Shown one piece after another: positions 15,068 to 21,712 of a DNA stretch of 27,857 nt. The number at the start of each line of letters is the position of its first letter. The stretch's first letter is position 1. The DNA comes from a virus. Where the stretch lies: IMG/VR virus record IMGVR_UViG_3300046780_000851, positions 1 to 27,857 of that record. One strand, 5' to 3'. The notes beneath the pieces were generated by a model. The model made no database searches. It was not told where the DNA came from and saw only the letters and a program-made list of their open reading frames with translations. Position numbers and translations under genes: made by a program.

Positions 15068-15757
15068 CTACTCCGCGCTCGTATCGGCGAAGCTCTCGCG
15101 CTCGAGCACGGGCCTGTGCTTCTTGGGCTTGCTCTTGTCCTTCGTCGCAGCCTTCGGGCGCACCTTGCCCTTCGGCGCCTTCGACGACTTGGCCGCCTTC
15201 AGCGCTTCGGCAGCGGCCTTCTTCTCGCGAACACGCTGCGCGCCGCTCTTCTTCTTGGGCTTGCCGTTCGCGGGTGCGGTGGTGTCTGCGGGCAGCGCGA
15301 GGTGTTCGCGCACGCCACCCGAGTTCGCGGCCTTCACCACTTCGCCGGCAGCTTCGATTGCAGACGCGTCGTCTCGCTTTTGCTTCTTCGCCTGGCGCTC
15401 CATGTTGTTGATCACCTCGTCGAGGTGAAGCTGGTGTTCGTCCGGCGTCATGGGTCGACTGCTCACCACGACGAGGCCGTCTGACTTGACGGTCTCGATG
15501 AGACGCTCGTGCATGTTCATGCGTTCGAAGCATTCGAACGGGCGCATCTCCTTGCCGGTGCGAATGCACTCGCTCACGCGGCGTACGACTTGGTTTTTCT
15601 CTTCGAAGCGCGCCTTGAAGCCGCTCACGGCGGCTTTCTTTTCGGCTTCGATGTGTTCTTTTTCGTCGAGAACGCGCGAGAGCTCGGCGCCTTTGGCGAT
15701 TAGCTCTTGCTGCGTAAGTTCGTGGGGCAGGTCCAGTGCAAATGGTTCGGTTTTCAT
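15068..15757 (-). CDS. Phage coiled-coil protein with histone-like Lys-rich tail
   Basis: The 229-residue protein has an N-terminal half typical of a widespread phage family without a name known to me. It opens with L-T-Q-Q-E-L-I-A-K-G-A-E-L-S-R, has a Glu/Lys coiled coil with F-K-A-R-F-E-E-K, then R-T-G-K-E-M-R-P-F-E-C and later R-P-M-T-P-D-E. Family members usually sit in early or replication operons. The C-terminal 70 residues are Lys/Ala/Pro repeats (K-K-S-G, K-A-A-K-S-S-K-A-P-K-G-K), like histone H1 tails, which suggests nucleic-acid binding. ATG 15757 overlaps the methyltransferase stop, so the two are coupled. Confidence 0.75.
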   Translation of the reverse strand: MKTEPFALDLPHELTQQELIAKGAELSRVLDEKEHIEAEKKAAVSGFKARFEEKNQVVRRVSECIRTGKEMRPFECFERMNMHERLIETVKSDGLVVVSSRPMTPDEHQLHLDEVINNMERQAKKQKRDDASAIEAAGEVVKAANSGGVREHLALPADTTAPANGKPKKKSGAQRVREKKAAAEALKAAKSSKAPKGKVRPKAATKDKSKPKKHRPVLERESFADTSAE

Positions 15758-16410
15758 TTGGGAGACATTCCTTTCGCGTCGTCGACTCGGGTCCAGACTT
15801 CTTCCATGAGCCAGTTGATCTCACCGGGTTCGCGAACCGACTCCCGGCGAACGATCTTCAGAGCCTCTGAATCGAAGCTCGCTTGGTTCTTGCCGCCGTA
15901 TTTCACGCGGTGTGGGAGCTTCGCGCGGCGGCGTACGATGGCGCGCTGTGCCCATAGGTCGTGATCGCGGTCGCGCGAAAACTCGACCGAGACCGGCACG
16001 ATGAAATTGATCGTCGAAGCGAGCTCGAGACCGCGCATGATGAAGCGCTCGTGGCGATTCTCTTCGAAGGGTGGGTTGCCGAGGATGACGTCGAATGCAT
16101 CTCGCTGCCCAGGACGGGGCCAGAAGTGCATGTCGAAGAAGTCGCCTTCGTCGATCATCACTTCGCCGTTGAAGCGCTTACGCGCGAAGTCCGCCCATTC
16201 GGCGTCGAGCTCGGCGCCGTGGATCAGCTTGGGATCGTGGCCGCGCTCGAGGAGAGCGGCGATCATGTTTCCGCTACCGCAGCTGGGTTCGAGCACGCGC
16301 GCGGTTGGCGGAACCCACTGCACGAGCAGCCTGCAGATCCACATGGCTGTGAACCACTGCGAGCGCTCGCTCTTGAGCTCAGGTTCGCCGAGCAGTGAGA
16401 TTTGACTCAC
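15754..16410 (-). CDS. N6-adenine DNA methyltransferase, orphan
   Basis: This 218-residue enzyme shows the AdoMet-binding motif I V-L-E-P-S-C-G-S-G-N-M (residues 39-49) and the amino-methyltransferase catalytic motif N-P-P-F (112-115) in the order motif I then motif IV. With N-P-P-F it most likely methylates adenine N6 in DNA. At 218 residues there is little room for a separate target-recognition domain, so specificity should lie in the C-terminal third. No restriction gene is next to it. Orphan methyltransferases in phages usually protect the genome from host restriction or tune timing of replication or packaging. GTG 16410 overlaps the stop of the small gene upstream. Confidence 0.85.
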   Translation of the reverse strand: MSQISLLGEPELKSERSQWFTAMWICRLLVQWVPPTARVLEPSCGSGNMIAALLERGHDPKLIHGAELDAEWADFARKRFNGEVMIDEGDFFDMHFWPRPGQRDAFDVILGNPPFEENRHERFIMRGLELASTINFIVPVSVEFSRDRDHDLWAQRAIVRRRAKLPHRVKYGGKNQASFDSEALKIVRRESVREPGEINWLMEEVWTRVDDAKGMSPK

Positions 16411-16574
16411 GGCGCCGGCTCCGGCGTGAGCTCGGGCAGATTCGAGTCATCGGTGAGCTCGCAGCCTTCACCGGAGAGCCCGAACGTGAACGCGACGACT
16501 GCTGCGAGCGCGAACACGAAGAACGCGTCGCCGAGGTAGTCAGCGTCGTAGCCTGCTTCGTTGCGGCGACTCAC
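16407..16574 (-). CDS. Small single-helix membrane protein (55 residues)
   Basis: The frame starts at GTG 16574, overlapping the stop of the gene upstream as GTGA, and its stop overlaps the methyltransferase start in the same manner. This double coupling supports it despite its size. The product has a charged N-terminus (S-R-R-N-E), one strong hydrophobic helix (F-F-V-F-A-L-A-A-V-V-A-F-T-F-G-L) and an acidic, Pro-rich tail with one Cys. It could be a holin- or spanin-like protein or a membrane regulator; no motif decides. Confidence 0.65.
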   Translation of the reverse strand: MSRRNEAGYDADYLGDAFFVFALAAVVAFTFGLSGEGCELTDDSNLPELTPEPAP

Positions 16575-16873
16575 TGCGCAGCCTCCGCGCTGAACAACTC
16601 ATCGCGCGACATAGGTTGTGTGTCTTCGGTGGCGTCTTCCTCGCGCGAGCTCAGCGCGTCGAGCGCGTTGCCCATCACACGCCCGGTCCAAAGCGCATTG
16701 GCTTCGGCCATCCACAGCGCGTAGCCGAGCGACCAGTCAGGCGGCTTGAGCGCGCGCGTGGTCCATATCTGCGCGCGGCGTCCGAGCGGCGTGTTGTATA
16801 GCCAGAGATCAATCCGCCCGAGGGGCAGGGTGCGATACTGGCGCGGGTGCACAGCGAGGTAGCGGCAGCTCAT
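16571..16873 (-). CDS. Hypothetical protein of 100 residues
   Basis: I do not recognise this protein. It is rich in Trp, Arg and Leu in its first 65 residues (P-L-G-R-I-D-L-W-L-Y-N-T-P-L-G-R-R, then W-S-L-G-Y-A-L-W-M-A-E-A-N-A-L-W) and acidic with D-E pairs towards its end. It is too polar for a membrane protein, and the Trp spacing suggests a small folded domain. ATG 16873 overlaps the stop of the gene upstream and its own stop overlaps the next start, so it is within the translationally linked leftward chain. Confidence 0.7.
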   Translation of the reverse strand: MSCRYLAVHPRQYRTLPLGRIDLWLYNTPLGRRAQIWTTRALKPPDWSLGYALWMAEANALWTGRVMGNALDALSSREEDATEDTQPMSRDELFSAEAAQ

Positions 16874-17082
16874 AGGCCGAGCTCCTTGCCGTCGAGCAGT
16901 AAGGCAGGCGCTTCGATGGGCTTGAGCTCGGAGGCGAACCGCTTCGCTAGGAACTTGGCGGCGTCCTGGTAGCCGGCCACCGTTTCACCGCTACCGCCCA
17001 TCTTGCGCCAGCGCTCGGCCTCCGCCTCGAGGGCCGCGATCATCGTCTCTACGCTCTGCAGCTTCTGCTCGGGCGCGCTCAC
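16870..17082 (-). CDS. Small helical protein of 70 residues
   Basis: The product is almost wholly helical: Q-K-L-Q-S-V-E-T-M-I-A-A-L-E-A-E-A-E-R-W, a G-G-S-G-E-T turn, then a second helix with A-A-K-F-L-A-K-R-F. This would make a helical hairpin or small dimer. GTG 17082 overlaps the stop of the membrane protein upstream. No family is recognised. Its place near the head of the leftward operon suggests early expression. Confidence 0.68.
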   Translation of the reverse strand: MSAPEQKLQSVETMIAALEAEAERWRKMGGSGETVAGYQDAAKFLAKRFASELKPIEAPALLLDGKELGL

Positions 17083-17264
17083 GGCCGCACCGCCCCGAGT
17101 GCTGTGAGCCAGTCACGTGCGCACAGCGCGCCGAGCCCCAGCGCGATGAGCAGCGTCGCCCACGCGGTGATGGCTACTGCCGCGTCATCGTCGTCGCGCG
17201 TGAAGAAAAGGCAAAACGGCGCCAGCAGGGCGGATGTGATCCGCCCATTCGTGTGGGTACGCAT
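17079..17264 (-). CDS. Small membrane protein at the head of the leftward operon
   Basis: The 61-residue protein has one moderately hydrophobic segment (S-A-L-L-A-P-F-C-L-F-F) and one strong helix (I-T-A-W-A-T-L-L-I-A-L-G-L-G-A-L-C-A), separated by four consecutive Asp. The topology fits a two-helix small membrane protein. Start ATG 17264 has GAGG about eight bases ahead. It is the first gene after the 266-base leader that carries the hairpins, so its expression may depend on read-through of the hairpin. Confidence 0.65.
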   Translation of the reverse strand: MRTHTNGRITSALLAPFCLFFTRDDDDAAVAITAWATLLIALGLGALCARDWLTALGAVRP

Positions 17265-17317
17265 GGGAGAAACCTCGGAGTTGAGCCGCTACGAACTACA
17301 CAGGACGAAAGAAAGAC

Positions 17318-17365
17318 AGCGCCCACGGCTCGACGGGGTTGGGTTGGGTCGAGCCGTGGAGCGCT
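17318..17365 (-). terminator. Long hairpin with T-rich flank, possible terminator or attenuator
   Basis: CCACGGCTCGAC (17323-17334) and its exact complement GTCGAGCCGTGG (17348-17359) form a perfect 12-bp stem. AGCGC/GCGCT extends it to 17 bp with one bulged base (A17360). The 13-base loop is G-rich on the plus strand (GGGGTTGGGTTGG). Read leftward, the stem is followed by the T-rich TGTCTTTCTTTCG, giving an intrinsic-terminator shape though not a clean T run. It lies downstream of the Cro-like gene and ahead of the replication operon. Confidence 0.55.
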
Positions 17366-17413
17366 GCCGGAGCGCCATCGCCGGGGGGCGGTTGGATGAC
17401 GCTGCACGCTTGC

Positions 17414-17450
17414 GAACACTGTTCAAGCCACTGGACAAGCGGTGAACAGT
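17414..17450. repeat. Inverted repeat, possible protein-binding or RNA element
   Basis: ACTGTTCA (17418-17425) and TGAACAGT (17443-17450) are perfect complements with a 17-base loop. The left arm also belongs to an 11-base palindrome, GAACA-C-TGTTC (17414-17424). Such a GAAC/GTTC palindrome is similar in form to some LexA boxes but does not match a specific known consensus for this kind of host. Confidence 0.4.
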
Positions 17451-17530
17451 CTGCATTTTGGGTAAAGAAGAGAACCGGGCGGCCGGAAAGGCTGTTGGCA
17501 AAACCCTACGAGTCCTTATGGGTGCAGACA

Positions 17531-17848
17531 TCATGCAGCCACCTTTCGGACAGCAGACGTCTTGCGGTTCGCAGCTGACTTGCGCCGCGCGGTCTTACGG
17601 GTCTTGCGCGCGAGCTTGCGCACGACCTCGCGCTTCGGCTTGGCGCGAACACCGCCCGCCATGAGCTCGGCGACGGTGACGGCCTTGTTCGTCGCGTCTG
17701 AGAGCCGCTGAGCGGCGGGTTCTGTGAGGATGGGATCACCAGCCAACGCGCGTGCGATGGTCTCGTGGTTGCACCCCGATTTACGCTGGAGGAACGTTCT
17801 CCCACCACGCCCCGGGTGGTGAGTCTCCAGCCATGTGGCCAGGTCCAT
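17531..17848 (-). CDS. Cro-like HTH protein with basic histone-like tail
   Basis: The 105-residue protein begins with a small helix-turn-helix region (residues 1-60: A-T-W-L-E-T-H-H-P, then F-L-Q-R-K-S-G-C-N-H-E-T-I-A-R-A-L-A-G, then S-D-A-T-N-K-A-V-T-V-A-E-L-M), the length and order seen in Cro/YdaS-type regulators. Residues 66-105 are nearly all Lys, Arg, Ala and Ser (K-P-K-R-E-V-V-R-K-L-A-R-K). It faces leftward, back to back with the XRE repressor, across an intergenic region with two operators, as cro and cI do. The basic tail is unusual for Cro and could add non-specific DNA or RNA binding. Confidence 0.72.
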   Translation of the reverse strand: MDLATWLETHHPGRGGRTFLQRKSGCNHETIARALAGDPILTEPAAQRLSDATNKAVTVAELMAGGVRAKPKREVVRKLARKTRKTARRKSAANRKTSAVRKVAA

Positions 17849-17867
17849 GGCGAAAGAAGTGACACAA

Positions 17868-17881
17868 AAGTAGCGCTACTT
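17868..17881. promoter_or_regulatory. Operator site 1 (perfect 14-bp palindrome)
   Basis: AAGTAGCGCTACTT is a perfect palindrome 20 bases ahead of the Cro-like gene start. The motif AAGTAG-NN-CTACTT recurs at 17914 and 19808, the three sites flanking the immunity genes, so it is the probable target of the XRE repressor or the Cro-like protein. Confidence 0.75.
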
Positions 17882-17913
17882 CAATAACCATTGTGCGCCC
17901 GGCCACGGGTTGA

Positions 17914-17927
17914 AAGTAGCGCTAGTT
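17914..17927. promoter_or_regulatory. Operator site 2 (one mismatch)
   Basis: AAGTAGCGCTAGTT differs from site 1 at one base. Its centre lies 46 bases from the centre of site 1 and 25 bases upstream of the repressor start codon, so it probably acts in repressor autoregulation. Confidence 0.7.
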
Positions 17928-17945
17928 ATGCGCTAGGCAGTTGTA

Positions 17946-18572
17946 GTGAGCAAAACCAAGCAGTTGAGCGAGGACGAAGAATCGACGCGACGCCTGAAAA
18001 TGGCGCGTGCGATTCGCGCCGCGCGCGAGGCGGCTGGGCTCACGCAGCAAGAGCTCGCGACCCGTCTGGGTCGAAGCTTGGCGAACATCCGCTCGTGGGA
18101 GCGTGAGAAGCCGCCCGCCGCAGTGCCAGGTGGGTCGATTGCCGAAGCGTTGGCACACGCACTCGACAGCACCATGCAAGCGCTGCACATCGGGCGAGAG
18201 CCGGGTGTTCTCGATGCCGTGCTCGTGCTTGGGGATATGCAGAGAGCGGTTCTCGAGACCAAGCACTATCGCGATGCGGCCTATCCCTCGCTTCAAGAGT
18301 TTCTCAACGAGCACGAAGCCGAGGTGAGTGACGAAGAGCGGCACTGGCTCAACAGCCAGCGCTTCGCAGATGGCGATCCGGGTGATGTGAACTGGTGGGC
18401 CGGTCAGCTGATGAGCTATCGCAAGCTCAAGCGCAACAGCGCAGCTCATGCGCGAGCGCCCACGCCACGTGACGAGCGCGCTGCAAGGGACGCTGCTGCT
18501 CACGGGCGCCCGGTCATCAAAGGCTACCGCATGCTTGGTGAGTCGAAGAAAGACAAGAAGCTGAACGGCTAG
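17946..18572 (+). CDS. XRE-family repressor, CI/ImmR-like
   Basis: The 208-residue protein has a classic XRE helix-turn-helix at about residues 17-55: M-A-R-A-I-R-A-A-R-E-A-A-G-L-T-Q-Q-E-L-A-T-R-L-G, then I-R-S-W-E-R. The remaining 150 residues are helical with no LexA-type Ser-Lys protease domain visible. Together with the ImmA/IrrE gene that follows convergently, this resembles ImmR of ICEBs1 or phage repressors inactivated by a dedicated metalloprotease rather than by RecA-stimulated self-cleavage. GTG 17946 is the start; there is no strong ribosome binding site. The end overlaps the metalloprotease gene by four bases on the opposite strand. It probably binds the AAGTAG palindromes on both sides. 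Confidence 0.85.
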   Translation: MSKTKQLSEDEESTRRLKMARAIRAAREAAGLTQQELATRLGRSLANIRSWEREKPPAAVPGGSIAEALAHALDSTMQALHIGREPGVLDAVLVLGDMQRAVLETKHYRDAAYPSLQEFLNEHEAEVSDEERHWLNSQRFADGDPGDVNWWAGQLMSYRKLKRNSAAHARAPTPRDERAARDAAAHGRPVIKGYRMLGESKKDKKLNG

Positions 18573-19234
18573 TACCTCAGCCCGAGCTGCTCGGCCTCGC
18601 ATACGGTGATGACGCGCTTCCACGCGCCTTCGAACACAGCGAAGCCCCAGAGCAGGTTTCCAGCCTCCACCGTCTCGCCGACCCCGAGCACCTGAGCAGC
18701 TAGCTCGCGCTCGAACTTGCTGAGCTTCGAAAGCCGCTCGGGAAGCCAAGGCGAGGCGATACGGGCCTTGAGCTTGCCGTTATCCCAGACGCTCACGCAC
18801 GCGTCGCGCATGGTGACGATGCGGCGTGCGATCAGCTCGGCTGAGCAGTTGATGTGCTTCGCGCGCAGCTGGCGCATGTCCCAGCCAGTGGCCTTCAGGT
18901 CAGCGTTGAACCCGCGTCGCGGCAGCATTAGCGCGGCGCCTACGTACGAGGCCGCGGCTTCGTCGTCGCGCTCGCCCGCGCGCATCAGTGCCCAGTGGCC
19001 GAGCTCGTGCGCGACGAGGCCGTGCTGGCGCTCGCGGCGTACGCGTTGGGAGACGAGGATGACGTCACCCACGAGGCGCGCGGTGCGCATGGATGCGAGC
19101 TCCACGCGCAGCCTGCACGCTCGGGCAAGTTCGAAGGCGTCGATTGGCGGATCGGGGTCGCCGAGCTCTTCAGACAGACCGAGCGCAACACCCTCTTCCC
19201 AGGCCGCTTTTTGCGACTGGTGAGAGGAGGACAT
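18569..19234 (-). CDS. ImmA/IrrE-type metallopeptidase
   Basis: The protein carries V-A-H-E-L-G-H-W-A-L-M, an H-E-x-x-H zinc site at residues 76-80 counting from ATG 19234, followed by an A-x-Y-V-G-A-A-L-M-L-P helix that provides the third ligand region, as in the ImmA/IrrE (DUF955) family. Family members cleave a partner repressor and so trigger induction; the partner here would be the neighbouring XRE protein. The frame could start as far up as TTG 19324, but neither start has a strong ribosome binding site, and the domain begins with A-A-W-E-E-G after the internal ATG. The C-terminal 100 residues (P-W-L-P-E-R-L and beyond) are an extension of unclear role. Confidence 0.85.
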   Translation of the reverse strand: MSSSHQSQKAAWEEGVALGLSEELGDPDPPIDAFELARACRLRVELASMRTARLVGDVILVSQRVRRERQHGLVAHELGHWALMRAGERDDEAAASYVGAALMLPRRGFNADLKATGWDMRQLRAKHINCSAELIARRIVTMRDACVSVWDNGKLKARIASPWLPERLSKLSKFERELAAQVLGVGETVEAGNLLWGFAVFEGAWKRVITVCEAEQLGLRY

Positions 19235-19338
19235 GGGAGATGGGCCGAATCTAGCCAGGCTTTGGGTATCCCGATCAAGGACGTAGTACCCACTGCCGAT
19301 TACACCTGATTTCACGGCGAGCAAGCCAGGTTGCGTTT

Positions 19339-19695
19339 CTAACGAGCGGCTTGCATCGCGCGCACAATCGCGTCGCGAATCGCTTTGCAGTGACGTTCAG
19401 AGGAAGCCAGAGCACGGCGTTCTCCTCCCGCGGTGGCGATGAAGAGCTTCGCGCGCGAGAGCATGACCACGAGCGCAATGCCTACGAAGAAGAGCGCGGC
19501 GTAGTAGTGCTCGGTCGCGATGAGGTTCTTCGCGAAGAAGACGCACGCCACGATCACAACTATTTGCGCGAGCACGCTCGTGCTCTTCACGCGCACGCTC
19601 GTGATGTTCGGCGTTGAATAGGTCTCCTCACCGATTCGAACCACTGCCGCTGTGACCAGCACGCCGGACTCGTCTTGGTAGATGGTCTCGCTCAT
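19339..19695 (-). CDS. DUF6232-like small membrane protein
   Basis: The 118-residue protein begins with a beta-rich part (V-L-V-T-A-A-V-V-R-I-G-E-E-T-Y, then N-I-T-S-V-R-V). Two membrane helices follow (about 42-56 and 64-79) and a short cytosolic tail. The pattern, with I-T-S-V-R just before paired helices, is characteristic of the DUF6232/QacE-type proteins, whose role is unknown. It lies between the metalloprotease and the right operator region, inside the immunity block, so it may be expressed in the lysogen. It could act in superinfection exclusion, but that is guesswork. ATG 19695. Confidence 0.7.
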   Translation of the reverse strand: MSETIYQDESGVLVTAAVVRIGEETYSTPNITSVRVKSTSVLAQIVVIVACVFFAKNLIATEHYYAALFFVGIALVVMLSRAKLFIATAGGERRALASSERHCKAIRDAIVRAMQAAR

Positions 19696-19795
19696 GGCGC
19701 TCGCTTTTTTTGCGCGAGGGAGATCTGCGCAATCACGTGTGTTTAGCGCAGCTGGCCCGAGCTCCGTTCAGAAATCGTGTCTACGTTCTGTTGAC

Positions 19796-19821
19796 ATAGC
19801 GCTATAAAAGTAGCACTACTT
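19796..19821. promoter_or_regulatory. Right operator region (site 3 and a half-like site 4)
   Basis: AAGTAGCACTACTT (19808-19821) has the same perfect 6-base arms as site 1 with a different central pair. Just before it ATAGCGCTAT (19796-19805) shares the TAGCGCTA core. A TTGACA lies at 19791-19796 and a TATAAA at 19804-19809, but only seven bases apart, so I do not assign a promoter from them. The sites end six bases before the start of the rightward operon. Confidence 0.7.
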
Positions 19822-19826
19822 TCGAC

Positions 19827-20153
19827 GTGACCAGCGAACAGCAAGACATGGCTTCGACGGCGAGCGGCGCGAGCGTTGCCTCAGTGGAATGCGCACTCAA
19901 CGACTGTGCGCGCCTTGCGGTGACCGCGTTGCGTCTTGCGGCGAACGGCTCACCTGTCGAGTGCGGGCGCGTGCTGCGCATGCTCGAGGTGCAGTCGTTT
20001 CCGCACGCGGAGCTGTCGAGCCGCGCCTACCTGCTCTCTGTGTATCTCGAGTCGTTCGCGCTAGCGCGGTGGTCGCGGTCGTACGCAGTCCGAAAGTCGT
20101 TCTCCGTCCACTCACTTCAAACTAAGAGGTCCGCCCGTGCCGCTTCGCTCTAA
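19827..20153 (+). CDS. First gene of the rightward operon, unknown
   Basis: The 108-residue protein is not recognised. It is helical, with A-L-N-D-C-A-R-L-A-V-T-A-L-R-L-A-A-N-G, G-R-V-L-R-M-L-E-V and Y-L-L-S-V-Y-L-E-S-F-A-L-A-R-W, and ends basic. GTG 19827 comes six bases after operator site 3, implying a nearly leaderless message if transcription begins in the operator; ATG 19848 is the alternative. Being the first gene under the right operator, it is in the position of Cro or an anti-terminator in other temperate phages, but no HTH is clear. Confidence 0.65.
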   Translation: MTSEQQDMASTASGASVASVECALNDCARLAVTALRLAANGSPVECGRVLRMLEVQSFPHAELSSRAYLLSVYLESFALARWSRSYAVRKSFSVHSLQTKRSARAASL

Positions 20154-20316
20154 ACCAGACAACGACAACGGGCAGTACGCGCTCGGTCTGTCCAATCGGT
20201 TGTGTCGCGTGCTGCTAGCGCGTGGCCTCGGCGCTCTGTCGCTGCACGACTTGAGCTTGCTCGGCAAGCGCAGGCTCGCGGCACTGAGCCTGGCCGGCAG
20301 CACCGGGCAGGCGTAG
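20138..20316 (+). pseudogene. Possible small gene broken by a one-base frameshift
   Basis: From GTG 20138 (AGAGG eight bases ahead) a frame runs 38 codons to a stop at 20254. The sense of the first 28 codons (L-S-N-R-L-C-R-V-L-L-A) continues in another frame from about 20219 as R-G-L-G-A-L-S-L-H-D-L-S-L-L-G-K-R to a stop at 20316. One added base near 20219-20221 would give a smooth 59-residue helical protein. This may be a real frameshift, a sequencing error or chance. The remaining bases to 20392 hold only the ribosome binding site of the next gene. Confidence 0.35.
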
Positions 20317-20392
20317 CCGCTCCCAAAGCTCTCTCGGACAGCTCTCCTCTCACGTGATCGACGCGCGCGCTGCGCGTTCGAAAGGACTCGTC

Positions 20393-21655
20393 ATGTCTGC
20401 GCCAGCCAAAAGCCTTCCCATTGCCAAAGACGAAAAGCCCGTCACGCGCTTCGACTGGCGCAAGTATGGAACGCTCTCCTTCCCGATTCACAAGTCGCAC
20501 CTGTCGACGCTCGTGGGCGAGTTCGCGTGCACTGAGCAGTTCCTCTACGACCGCAAGCGCGAGGTTGATCCGAAGGCCGAGGAGCGCAAGACGTGCTCGG
20601 GCAAGACCGCCATGGGTAGCGCGGCGCACGAGGCCATCGCGCGCGCACTGCGCAAAGAAGAGCTACGCGATCGACTGCTTGCCGGTGGGCACACGATGTC
20701 CGTCGAGGGCGTTACGAAGGTCGTGCTCGAAGAGTTCGCACGCGAGACCGAGGGCCTCGAAGTAATCTGGTACGGCAAGGCAGAGCGCGAGTCGGTGCTC
20801 GAGAGCATCGTTGCGATGACGCAAGGCTTGCTCAACGACATCCACAAGCACGTGGCGGCCGTCGAGCTCGTCGAAGCGGGGTTCATCGCGCAGATCGGTG
20901 AGTACTGGACCGAGGGACACGTCGACCTCGCCTATCGGCCTAAGGCGAACCCGGAGCAGCTCGGTCTTACCGACTGGAAGACGGGCGCGACCAAGCCGCA
21001 TCAAATCGTGCTCGACCATGGCTGGGAGAGTGGCTTCTACGCGAACGCGTTGCAGTGCGGGATCTTCGTACGCACCGATACCGTGGAGCTGTGGCGCAAG
21101 CTCGTCGCTCACGGCGAGTCCGTGCCGCTCGAAAACTTTGAGCAGACCGCGCTTGCGACTGCGCCGAACGACCGCGAGGCCATGCACATCGTGCTGCGCT
21201 CGATGGCTCGCAAGCGCGAGCGCGGCGAATCGTTGCCCGAAGAAGTGGTGCAGCCCGCGCGTTTCCCGGATGAGATCCGGCTCACGCACCTTGCGGACTA
21301 CGTGCCCTATCAGAAGAAGGGCAAGAAGTCCGTAGAGCGACCTGAAGAGGTCGAGTTCTGGGGCCTCCCGGAGGCCGGCGAGGTGAAGTACGAGGCGGGG
21401 CAGCAGCGCGGACCCGCGTGGTACCGCGTGCGTCGCACTGCTGACGACCTTCCACGCCTCGAGCACTTGCTGCGCGGCGTTGTTGGCTGGGTGCGCTTCG
21501 GGCGCTTCGTCAAGAGCGTGAGCGAGAAGTGCACGCGCTGCAGCTACCGCGCGGAGTGCTTGACCTCGGGCTACGAGGCGCGCGGCGAAGAGGCGAAGCA
21601 GCTCGCCGGCATGCTCAAGAACGTCGAGTTCGACGGCTTCGCAGACAACGACTGA
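20393..21655 (+). CDS. PD-(D/E)XK nuclease with predicted Fe-S cluster, AddB/Cas4-like
   Basis: The 420-residue protein has RecB-family nuclease motifs in order: G-S-A-A-H-E (H79, motif I), G-H-V-D-L-A (D178, motif II) and L-T-D-W-K-T-G (D194 and K196, motif III). One Cys near the start (A-C-T-E-Q-F-L-Y-D-R, C46) and three near the end (C-T-R-C-S-Y-R-A-E-C) match the four Cys that hold a 4Fe-4S cluster in AddB and Cas4 nucleases. It would resect double-stranded DNA ends to make single strands for recombination. ATG 20393 is used because AAGGA stands six bases ahead; a GTG at 20354 lacks one. It heads a block with the Cys-motif protein and the RecD2-like pair. Confidence 0.85.
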   Translation: MSAPAKSLPIAKDEKPVTRFDWRKYGTLSFPIHKSHLSTLVGEFACTEQFLYDRKREVDPKAEERKTCSGKTAMGSAAHEAIARALRKEELRDRLLAGGHTMSVEGVTKVVLEEFARETEGLEVIWYGKAERESVLESIVAMTQGLLNDIHKHVAAVELVEAGFIAQIGEYWTEGHVDLAYRPKANPEQLGLTDWKTGATKPHQIVLDHGWESGFYANALQCGIFVRTDTVELWRKLVAHGESVPLENFEQTALATAPNDREAMHIVLRSMARKRERGESLPEEVVQPARFPDEIRLTHLADYVPYQKKGKKSVERPEEVEFWGLPEAGEVKYEAGQQRGPAWYRVRRTADDLPRLEHLLRGVVGWVRFGRFVKSVSEKCTRCSYRAECLTSGYEARGEEAKQLAGMLKNVEFDGFADND

Positions 21656-21712
21656 CCTGACCTGACACTCCTCCCCCGTTCTCATCACCCAGAAAGCAGA
21701 GATCAAAAAGCC

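Larger units (their letters stand above)
17265..17530. other. Non-coding leader between Cro-like gene and leftward operon
   Basis: No frame in this interval looks coding; those present are overlaps of one another with biased composition. It holds a long hairpin (17318-17365), a shorter inverted repeat (17418-17450) and an 11-base palindrome at 17414-17424. Both flanking genes read leftward, so a transcript from the switch region would pass through it before reaching 17264. It has the features of a leader with a terminator or anti-termination site. Confidence 0.6.

Noticed and set aside
17941-17949. Exact TTGTAGTGA at the repressor start codon, same as the origin repeat
   Set aside because: A single 9-base match is not far from chance in 28 kb, and GTAGTG alone also occurs at other scattered places (for example near 1765, 19502 and 25850). 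I do not count it as an iteron, though cross-binding is possible.
19791-19809. TTGACA and TATAAA next to operator site 3, read as a sigma-70 promoter
   Set aside because: They are only seven bases apart and no good -10 lies 16-18 bases after TTGACA, so a promoter was not assigned from them.
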